Notes under the pieces: generated by a model
What the model was told of the DNA's origin: nothing
Databases searched by the model: none
Seen by the model: the letters and a program-made list of their open reading frames with translations, nothing else
Shown: positions 10,510 to 15,808 of the stretch, in pieces
Numbering within the stretch: position 1 is the first letter of the stretch
Layout: each line of letters starts with the position of its first letter
From: CAYLNM01 sp964385045
GTDB lineage: Bacteria; Planctomycetota; Phycisphaerae; Phycisphaerales; SM1A02
DNA length: 15,808 nucleotides
Direction: 5' to 3'
Assembly (NCBI GenBank): GCA_964385045.1
Contig: CAYLNM010000106.1
Coordinates: 1 to 15,808, forward strand
Position numbers and translations under genes: made by a program

Positions 10510-10785
10510 TCAGTCGGTGACGCCGGCGAGCGCGGCGGCGCGCTCGTCGTCGCTCATGGAGTCCCAGCGGGACGAGCAGCCGTTGCAGCAGAAGCCGACC
10601 GTGCCGCCCTGCCACTTGGCGGCGTCGGCATCGGGATTGACGGGCTGGCCGGCGATCGGGCAGCGGTCGTTGATCATGCCGGCGCTGACGGCCGAGTCGG
10701 TGTCGGCCTCCTGCGGGGAGCTGCAGGCGCCGAGGGCGGCGGCGGTGGCGGCGAGGATCGCGGTGGCGGCGAGCGTGCGGGTCAT
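10510..10785 (-). CDS. Small lipoprotein with a Cys-rich, YHS-like metal-binding motif
   Basis: The 91-residue product has an N-terminal signal (MTRTL followed by an Ala-rich hydrophobic run) and a lipobox LGAC with the lipidated cysteine at C21, so it should be anchored in a membrane. Behind a short acidic linker lie CPIAGQPV (C42) and GFCCNGC (C66, C67, C70), which resemble the spacing of YHS/TRASH-like heavy-metal-binding domains. Four cysteines outside the lipobox are enough for a soft-metal site such as copper or zinc; the metal is inferred, not shown. The ATG at 10785 has GGAG 8 nt upstream. DUF309 lies 37 nt upstream on the same strand, so the two may be cotranscribed. A role in metal sensing, storage or delivery is plausible. 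The family name is uncertain. Confidence 0.8.
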   Translation of the reverse strand: MTRTLAATAILAATAAALGACSSPQEADTDSAVSAGMINDRCPIAGQPVNPDADAAKWQGGTVGFCCNGCSSRWDSMSDDERAAALAGVTD

Positions 10786-10822
10786 GACGGAGTCTCCGGG
10801 GAGGGCATGCACCCCGCGGATG

Positions 10823-11527
10823 CTACCGCTGCTCGCCGAATCCCGTGGGCAGCCGCGGAAACGCGTCGGGGCCGCCCGTCCGCCCCGCCGCCCACGCCGC
10901 CATCGCCCGCTCGCGGTTCGCGTGGTCGAGGCCGAGCCACGTGGCGCGGGCCGGCGCCGCGGCCAGGGCCGCCGCGCGGTTGGCGGCGGCCCGGCGGCGC
11001 AGGCGAGCCACGCCGGCCTCGCGGCCGCGCTCGCGCTGGAGGAACGCGGCGGCGTCCTGCACCAGCGCCTGCAGCAGCCGCGCCCGCGGCTCGAGCCGGT
11101 CCCACCGCTTCCACGGCACCTCCCACGCCTCGTGGGCCTCCCACCACCAGCCGCCGTCGTGCAGGTCGGCCCCGAGGCGGATCGCGGCCCGGTCGGCGGC
11201 GGCCGGCTCGTCGTCGTCCGCCCGCCGGGCGTCGCCCGCGAGCCGCCTCGCCGTCCGCTCGGCCTCCTCGCCGCCGGCGAGGAGCCCGGCGAGGGCGGGC
11301 ACGTGGATCCCCGGCACCCGGTCGGGATGCGGCGTGATGCCGGGGCGGAAGGCGTACCGCGGCGGCGCAGCCCCCGTCCGCGCGAGCCGCCGGTCGTCGG
11401 CGACCCGGCCGTGGTCGCGGGGCGACGGCCCGGGCGGCGGCCCGAGCGGCGGCCCCGGCGACGGCCCCCCACCGCTCGGTGACTGCCCCGCCTCGCCGGT
11501 CCCCGCGTCCCGATACCCTTGGCCCAT
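10823..11527 (-). CDS. DUF309 domain-containing protein
   Basis: The product (234 residues from the ATG at 11527) carries the DUF309 hallmark GGWWWEAHEAWE (125-136), a helical metal-dependent-hydrolase-like signature whose function in bacteria is unknown. It is preceded by a PPRYAFRPGITPHP stretch (55-68) like the starts of other DUF309 proteins. The C-terminal half is helical, Arg/Ala-rich, and includes LLQALVQDAAAFLQRER (151-167). The first 45 residues are a Gly/Pro-rich low-complexity tail. Between 11527 and the conserved part there is no GTG, CTG, TTG or other ATG, so either this tail is real or translation starts at the GTG at 11317, which would cut the conserved front. The ATG at 11527 overlaps the rsmB ATG on the other strand. 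Domain call firm, start uncertain. Confidence 0.78.
   Translation of the reverse strand: MGQGYRDAGTGEAGQSPSGGGPSPGPPLGPPPGPSPRDHGRVADDRRLARTGAAPPRYAFRPGITPHPDRVPGIHVPALAGLLAGGEEAERTARRLAGDARRADDDEPAAADRAAIRLGADLHDGGWWWEAHEAWEVPWKRWDRLEPRARLLQALVQDAAAFLQRERGREAGVARLRRRAAANRAAALAAAPARATWLGLDHANRERAMAAWAAGRTGGPDAFPRLPTGFGEQR
11514..11519 (+). promoter_or_regulatory. Putative -10 box (TACCCT) placing +1 at the rsmB ATG
   Basis: TACCCT lies exactly 6 nt before the ATG at 11526, the same geometry as at uvrB, and predicts a leaderless mRNA. There is no Shine-Dalgarno match just upstream. The box sits inside the first codons of the divergent DUF309 gene. No -35 motif is evident. Confidence 0.5.
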
Positions 11528-13034
11528 GACCGATCCCGCCTCGTTCCACGTTCCCGGCGACGCCGCCCGCCGCGGCGCCGCGCCGTCCACCGACCCCGAC
11601 GGCCCGACCACCGGCGTCGCGCCCGGCGACCCCGGCGACCCCGGCGACCCGGGCGACCCCGCCCATGATGACGGCCCCGGCCGCGGCGCGGGCCCGGACG
11701 GCGCCCGGGCCGCCGTGGTTCGCCGGACCGCCCGCCGCTGCCGACAGTTCCCCGAGCTCGAGATCGGACCGCTCGAGGGCCTCGCCGCCGACCTCGACCC
11801 GCGGGACGCGGCCCTCGCCGGAGCGATCGACCACGCCATCGCCCGCCGCTGGCTGACCCTCGAAGCGCTGCTGGCTCCGCGGGCTCGCCGCGGATGGGAC
11901 CGCGTCGAGCCCAGGCTGCGGGCGGTGCTCATGGTCGGGGCGGCCCAGCTTCTGCTGCTCGACCGCATCCCCGAGCACGCCGCGATCCACTCATCGGTCG
12001 AGCTCGCCCGCACCCTCGTACGGCCGGGGGCCGCCGGCATCACCAACGCCATCCTCCGCGGACTCGCCCGCGACCGGCTCGAGCGGCTCCACCGCTTCGA
12101 TCCCGCCGCCCGCGACCAGGTGCCGCTGCCGGACGGCGGCGCGTGGCGGCTGCGGGGCGAGCCGATGCCGGCCGATCCCGTCGACCGCCTCGCCGCCCAG
12201 TGCTCGGTCGGCCGCGAGCTGCTCGGCCGCTGGTACGCCGCCTTCGGGCGCGAGGCGGCCGAAGGGCTCGCCCTCCACACCCTCGTGGAGCCGCCGATCA
12301 CCATCACCGGCATCCCGCCGCAGCCGCCACGGGCCGACGAGCCGCAGCCGATCCTCCGGCCGCACGCCGAGGACGGCTTCCACGTGCTGGACGCGCCCCG
12401 CGAGACGCTCGACGCCCTGCTCCGCGAGCACCCCGCGGCCCGCGTGCAGGACGCGGTCTCCGCGAAGCCGGTGGCCGCGACCGCCGGCCTCGCCCCACGC
12501 CGGATCCTCGATGCCTGCGCCGGCCGCGGCACCAAGACGCGGCAGCTCCGCGCGCTGCATCCCGAGGCGACGATCGTCGCCGCGGAGCTCGACGCCGAGC
12601 GGCTGCAGTCGCTCAAGGCGGTCGCCCGCGGCGACGCCCGCACCACCGCGGTGCCGTGGAGCCGCGTGGCGTCGATGGACGAGCCGTTCGACCTCGTGGT
12701 GCTCGACGTGCCGTGCTCCAACACCGGCGTTCTCGCCCGGCGTCCCGAGGCCAAGTACCGCGCGACCGACGAGGCGATCGACGGCCTCGTCGCGACCCAG
12801 CGGCAGATCGTCGCCGACACCCTGCGGCTGCTGGAGCCGGGCGGACACCTGCTCTACGCCACGTGCAGCCTCGAGCCGGCCGAGAACGAGCAGCAGGTGG
12901 CGTGGATGACCCGCTGGCACCCGCTGGAGCTCATCGAGCAGGCGGCCCATCGTCCCGCCGGCATGCCGGGCGACCCGCCGGAGCGCTACACCGACGGCGG
13001 CGGCCACGCGCTGCTGCGGCTGCGGGCGACGTGA
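11526..13034 (+). CDS. rsmB: RsmB/Fmu-type rRNA (cytosine-5) methyltransferase with NusB-like N-domain
   Basis: This enzyme transfers a methyl group from S-adenosylmethionine to C5 of a cytosine in 16S rRNA (C967 in E. coli). The 502-residue product has a NusB-like RNA-binding domain (about 60-215: AGAIDHAIARRWLTLEALL, LMVGAAQLLLLDRIPEHAAIHSSVELA) and a Rossmann methyltransferase domain. The latter shows DACAGRGTKT (329-338, SAM site; CAGRG is a variant of the more common CAAPGGK), VLDVPCSNTG with the motif IV cysteine C397, and YATCSLEPAEN with the catalytic cysteine C447. Residues 1 to about 55 are low complexity with four Gly-Asp-Pro units. The ATG at 11526 has no clear ribosome site but lies 6 nt after a TACCCT box, so a leaderless start is likely. 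The exact rRNA target is assumed from the family. Other NOL1/NOP2/Sun members are possible but the NusB-like front favours RsmB. Confidence 0.9.
   Translation: MTDPASFHVPGDAARRGAAPSTDPDGPTTGVAPGDPGDPGDPGDPAHDDGPGRGAGPDGARAAVVRRTARRCRQFPELEIGPLEGLAADLDPRDAALAGAIDHAIARRWLTLEALLAPRARRGWDRVEPRLRAVLMVGAAQLLLLDRIPEHAAIHSSVELARTLVRPGAAGITNAILRGLARDRLERLHRFDPAARDQVPLPDGGAWRLRGEPMPADPVDRLAAQCSVGRELLGRWYAAFGREAAEGLALHTLVEPPITITGIPPQPPRADEPQPILRPHAEDGFHVLDAPRETLDALLREHPAARVQDAVSAKPVAATAGLAPRRILDACAGRGTKTRQLRALHPEATIVAAELDAERLQSLKAVARGDARTTAVPWSRVASMDEPFDLVVLDVPCSNTGVLARRPEAKYRATDEAIDGLVATQRQIVADTLRLLEPGGHLLYATCSLEPAENEQQVAWMTRWHPLELIEQAAHRPAGMPGDPPERYTDGGGHALLRLRAT
11625..11660 (+). repeat. Four tandem 9-bp repeats encoding Gly-Asp-Pro
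   Basis: GGCGACCCC occurs four times in a row, in frame with rsmB; the third copy ends in G instead of C. It encodes (Gly-Asp-Pro)4 in the disordered N-terminal tail of the methyltransferase. Tandem repeats of this kind can change copy number by slippage without breaking the frame. Confidence 0.85.
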
Positions 13035-13039
13035 TCGCC

Positions 13040-13057
13040 CGCCCGCCTGCGCGGGCG
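13040..13057 (+). terminator. Hairpin after rsmB (7-bp stem, 4-nt loop)
   Basis: CGCCCGC (13040-13046) pairs perfectly with GCGGGCG (13051-13057) around CTGC, starting 5 nt after the rsmB stop. No T-run follows. Like the hairpins after uvrB and the hydrolase gene, it sits just behind a stop codon, which supports a terminator or mRNA 3'-end role. Confidence 0.45.
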
Positions 13058-13159
13058 TCGGGAGGCCCGATGCGAGGCGGCGTGGGCCGCGGTGCCGATC
13101 GCGTCGCCCGACGGCCGACGCGGCCGGCGATCGCGCCCGACGTGCCGGGCCGCGGCTGC

Positions 13160-13165
13160 TACGAT
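13160..13165 (+). promoter_or_regulatory. Putative -10 box (TACGAT) for the EIIA gene
   Basis: TACGAT, identical to the uvrB box, is the only TA dinucleotide in the 229-nt gap 13035-13263. A CCGAC at 13137-13141 lies 18 nt upstream and resembles the GAC core of a -35 element, though weakly. The distance to the ATG at 13264 (98 nt) means a real 5' leader, unlike uvrB and rsmB. Confidence 0.5.
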
Positions 13166-13263
13166 CTCCGCCCCGATCGACGCCGGCGCAGCCCGCCGCG
13201 GGCCTCCCGCCCGTGCCCGACCGACGGCCTCGCGGGCCTTCGCCCTTCCGCCCGGACGCGGCC

Positions 13264-13719
13264 ATGAAGATCCTGGACATCCTGGACCCGCGAGCCATCA
13301 AGGTGCCGCTGGAGTCCGCCGAGAAGCGGGCGATCATCCACGAGCTCGTGGGCGTGCTCGCCGCGCAGGGCCTCGTGGCCGAGCCGGACGAGCTCGAGCG
13401 GGTGGTCTGGGAGCGCGAGCAGCAGCGCTCGACCGGCATCGGGGAGGGACTGGCCATCCCGCACGGCAAGTCCGCGACCACCGATCGCCTGGTCATGGCG
13501 ATCGGCAAGCCGGCCGAGCCCGTCGACTTCCAGGCCGCCGACCGCAAGCCGGTCCGGCTGATCGTCCTGCTCGCCTCGCCCCCGCAGCGCACCGCGGACC
13601 ACATCCAGGCCCTCGGCCGCATCAGTCGCCTGATGTCCGACGCCGAGTTCCGGAGCCGCACCTACCGGGCCGCCTCGGCGGACGAGCTGCATCAGCTCCT
13701 GGTCGACGCCGACGCCTGA
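13264..13719 (+). CDS. PTS EIIA (fructose/nitrogen type), PtsN-like
   Basis: EIIA proteins of this family accept a phosphate from HPr/NPr on a histidine and either pass it to a sugar permease or, as PtsN (EIIA-Ntr), act as regulators. The 151-residue product has the family length and the layout: ILDILDPRAIKVPL front, the EKRAIIHELV helix, a REQQRSTGIGEGLAIPHGK active-site segment with the phospho-accepting histidine at H67, and VRLIVLLASP. No sugar-specific EIIB or EIIC domain is attached and none lies nearby, which favours a regulatory PtsN-like role over sugar transport. The ATG at 13264 is chosen because homology begins there; a GTG at 13213 would add 17 non-conserved residues. Its last 28 bp overlap the convergent polyferredoxin gene. 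Regulation or partners (HPr, EI) are not visible here. Confidence 0.9.
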   Translation: MKILDILDPRAIKVPLESAEKRAIIHELVGVLAAQGLVAEPDELERVVWEREQQRSTGIGEGLAIPHGKSATTDRLVMAIGKPAEPVDFQAADRKPVRLIVLLASPPQRTADHIQALGRISRLMSDAEFRSRTYRAASADELHQLLVDADA

Positions 13720-15797
13720 GCCCCGCGGCGAGCCGCTTCCGCCGCTTCCGCCGCCTGCGCCGCCCGCGACCGCCAGCCCCCCGCCTCCATGATCCGGCCC
13801 GCCTGCTCGAGGGCGTCGGCGACCGCGAGCGCGACGTCGGGCGACGGCCGCAGGGCCCACGCCCGCTCGGCCGCCTCGACCACGCCCGGCCGGCCCGCCC
13901 GCGCCCGGGCCCGGGCGAGCTCGAGCCATCCGCCCCAGCTCGAGTCGTCCAGCTCGAGCGTCCGCTCGATCACCGCGATCCCCCGCTCGAGGTCGCCGGC
14001 GGCGACGAGGGCGAGCGACTGCACCCGCAGCAGCCCGAGCCGCGCCTCGGCCCGTCCGCGGTCGTCCTCCGCCTCCGGCCCGAGGTCCGCGATCACCCCC
14101 TCGAGGAAGGGCACCGTCTCGGCGCTGCGGCCCTGCGACTCGAGCAGCCGGAAGAGCTGCGTCGCGGTCATGGTGGACTCGGGATGCTCGGCGACCCACG
14201 TCCGGCCGAAGGCCTCGGCCCCCGCCTCGTCCAGCTGAAGGACGCGGAGGATGACCACGTCGCGGGCGACGGCGTCGGCGGGACCGAACACCTCGAGCTG
14301 GCGGCGCATGAGCCGCTCGGCCTCGGCGAAGTCGTGCCGGCAGGCCTCGAGCCACGCCATGCGCACGTCCACGCCCGGCCACCACGCGAGGGCGAGCCCG
14401 CCCCGCCAGAACGGCTGGAGGCGGCGGTAGCCGGCGAGGGCCCGCTCGGCGTCGGCCGCCATCGCGGGATCGAGCCGGCGCGGAGCCGGCGAGAACACCG
14501 CGGCCCGCGGCACCGTGACCCGCCCGTCGGCCACGCCCGCCCGCCAGTGGAGGACCCGCATCGCCCCGGAGTGGGCGACCACCAGCAGCGTCAGTGCGGC
14601 GAATCCCACGAAGATCGCCCCCGCCCGCGTCGTCCGCCCGTGGAACCGCAGCCGCCAGCGGTGGAAGCTCGCGTTCGGGGACCGCAGCACCCGCCACGCC
14701 TTCCACGCGACGAAGGTGACGCAGGCGGCGATCCCCACCGCGAACAGCATCGGGATCAGCTGGTACACGCCGCGCACGGCGAGGAACGAGCCGAGGAAGA
14801 CCCCGGCGAAGGCGATCTCCTCCGGCCACGAGAGGTCGTACTTCCGCACCGGCACCCGGGCGGGATCGCGCGGCGTCTTCGCCAGCGCCGGCGGCTTGGC
14901 GAAGCCGAAGGACAGCGCGTTGTTCGGACACACGCTCACGCAGTCCATGCACTTCATGCAGCCCGGGTCGACCACCATGCCGTAGGCCGCGACCTCCTCG
15001 TGCACGCGGACGTTGGACGAGCAGACCGCGGTGCAGTGACCGGAGTGGTCGCAGTCCTCGTTGACGCGGATGCGCCCGGGCGAGAACTGATCGAGGGGCG
15101 CGAAGAAGCCGCCGTAGGGACAGCCGTAGGTGCAGAAGCCCTTGGCTCCGAGAAAGTAGACGCAGCCGAAGCCGCAGACGAGCAGGAACGGGATCGCGAC
15201 GAGCACGCCGGGAAAGGTGCTCCAGAAGTCCTCGCGGACGAGCTCGAAGCTGATCGCGAAGGGCGACGGCGTCTGCAGGTCGGGGATCCACGCCACCGTC
15301 TGCGTGATCGGCACCACGCCCCAGCGGTACACCGCCGGCCACACGAACATGTACAGCGCGAGCACGAACGGCACGTAGACGAGCAGGCGGGAGCGGAAGG
15401 GCCTGGGGCGGATGCCGACGCGCTTGAGCATCGCCGCGCAGAGGTCCTGCAGGGCGACGACGTGGCAGCCCCAGCCGCAGAACCAGCGGCCGAGCAGCAG
15501 CGTGCTCAGCAGCGCGAGGGCGAAGAAGACGAGGCCGGCGTTGACCACGCCGTGCTTGACGAACTCCATGCTCTCGGATGGCTCCACCGGGCTCAGGGTC
15601 TCGCCCCCGAGCACCAGCCACTTGACGAGGTGCCCCACGATCACCACGTGGACCGCGATCAGGACGATCGCCCGCCAGCGCGAGGCCCGGGAGCGGCGGA
15701 TGCGGCCCGAACGAGCCCCCGACGCGGACGATCCGCCGCCCCCCTGCAGCACGGGCAGGGAGACGCGAGCGGGCGGGGAGGCATCGGGCCTGGACAT
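13692..15797 (-). CDS. Membrane polyferredoxin (NapH/CcoG-like) with C-terminal TPR-like repeats
   Basis: The 701-residue product joins a membrane iron-sulfur protein to a helical repeat tail. It has membrane segments near 42-62, 84-104, 138-157, 195-217, 328-346, 347-364 and 393-410. Cysteine motifs of the NapH/CcoG type follow the second and fourth helices: FCGWGCHVVALQDLC (C107, C111, C120), CGFGC (C208, C212) and FCTYGCP (C222, C226). Then come two ferredoxin-like sites: C249-x5-C255-x3-C259, in which the expected second cysteine is Ser252, and a complete CMKCMDCVSVCP (C280, C283, C286, C290). Family members move electrons across or along the membrane or assist metal or cofactor delivery, for example copper in cytochrome oxidase assembly. 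From about 440 to 690 the chain is Ala/Leu/Glu-rich paired helices like tetratricopeptide repeats, probably for protein binding. The ATG at 15797 lies only 11 nt from the window end, so a longer start cannot be excluded. Confidence 0.86.
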   Translation of the reverse strand: MSRPDASPPARVSLPVLQGGGGSSASGARSGRIRRSRASRWRAIVLIAVHVVIVGHLVKWLVLGGETLSPVEPSESMEFVKHGVVNAGLVFFALALLSTLLLGRWFCGWGCHVVALQDLCAAMLKRVGIRPRPFRSRLLVYVPFVLALYMFVWPAVYRWGVVPITQTVAWIPDLQTPSPFAISFELVREDFWSTFPGVLVAIPFLLVCGFGCVYFLGAKGFCTYGCPYGGFFAPLDQFSPGRIRVNEDCDHSGHCTAVCSSNVRVHEEVAAYGMVVDPGCMKCMDCVSVCPNNALSFGFAKPPALAKTPRDPARVPVRKYDLSWPEEIAFAGVFLGSFLAVRGVYQLIPMLFAVGIAACVTFVAWKAWRVLRSPNASFHRWRLRFHGRTTRAGAIFVGFAALTLLVVAHSGAMRVLHWRAGVADGRVTVPRAAVFSPAPRRLDPAMAADAERALAGYRRLQPFWRGGLALAWWPGVDVRMAWLEACRHDFAEAERLMRRQLEVFGPADAVARDVVILRVLQLDEAGAEAFGRTWVAEHPESTMTATQLFRLLESQGRSAETVPFLEGVIADLGPEAEDDRGRAEARLGLLRVQSLALVAAGDLERGIAVIERTLELDDSSWGGWLELARARARAGRPGVVEAAERAWALRPSPDVALAVADALEQAGRIMEAGGWRSRAAQAAEAAEAARRGAQASASTRS

Positions 15798-15808
15798 GGG
15801 GGCGGTCC

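Noticed and set aside
10517..11482. Plus-strand open frame covering the lipoprotein and DUF309 genes
   Set aside because: It runs antisense to two genes with clear motifs and has no motif of its own.
13213..13263. GTG at 13213 as the EIIA start
   Set aside because: It adds 17 Pro/Arg-rich residues absent from the family, and homology begins at the ATG at 13264.
13729..13760. GCCGCTTCC tandem units as a regulatory repeat
   Set aside because: They encode the Ala/Glu-rich C-terminal end of the polyferredoxin and are readily explained as coding low complexity.

Overview
The window is extremely GC-rich (well over 70% by eye), with strong G/C bias at third codon positions, several GTG starts and short intergenic gaps. 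No single gene fixes the taxonomy. The gene styles fit a Planctomycetota bacterium, perhaps of the Phycisphaerae type: a NapH/CcoG-like polyferredoxin with a TPR tail, a small CNGC-type lipoprotein, and a DUF309 protein with the Tyr-x-Phe-x-Pro-Gly start. This is an inference, not a demonstration. I saw no rRNA, tRNA, CRISPR array or insertion sequence.

Layout, left to right. (1) 166-549: gcvH, the lipoyl carrier of the glycine cleavage system. (2) 744-4011: a two-gene ABC exporter of the LolD/MacB-FtsX type, an ATPase overlapping a large two-module permease by 44 nt. (3) 4012-4298: a gap with a hairpin, an imperfect 17-bp repeat and a promoter-like box. (4) 4299-8215: a translationally coupled pair. 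The first protein is a CHAT-like domain with apparently dead catalytic positions, joined to the transglutaminase-like module that I recall from the front of DUF4011-type helicases. The second is an alpha/beta hydrolase (lipase/esterase-like). (5) 8309-10438: uvrB, with a GTG start exactly where a leaderless transcript should begin. (6) 10510-11527, minus strand: a small metal-site lipoprotein and a DUF309 protein. (7) 11526-13034: a NusB-RsmB-type rRNA cytosine-5 methyltransferase whose ATG overlaps the divergent DUF309 ATG inside one CATG. (8) 13264-13719: a PtsN-like EIIA. (9) 13692-15797, minus strand: a membrane polyferredoxin fused to TPR-like repeats, overlapping the EIIA gene tail to tail.

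How they work together. Most of this is ordinary housekeeping (glycine cleavage, export, nucleotide excision repair, rRNA modification, PTS-type regulation, electron transfer or metal chemistry). The exception is 4299-8215, which has the composition of a signalling or effector cassette: a protease-fold sensor or scaffold, a cysteine-peptidase-like module and a lipase-like partner made in coupled fashion. It is the best candidate here for an undescribed system. A defence role is only an inference.

A striking regulatory pattern runs through the window. In each of the gaps before gcvH, the CHAT gene, uvrB and the EIIA gene there is exactly one TA dinucleotide, and each time it opens a TANNNT hexamer resembling a -10 box. 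A fifth such box precedes rsmB. For uvrB and rsmB the hexamer lies exactly 6 nt before the start codon, which predicts leaderless mRNAs. The gap before the ABC exporter has no TA at all.
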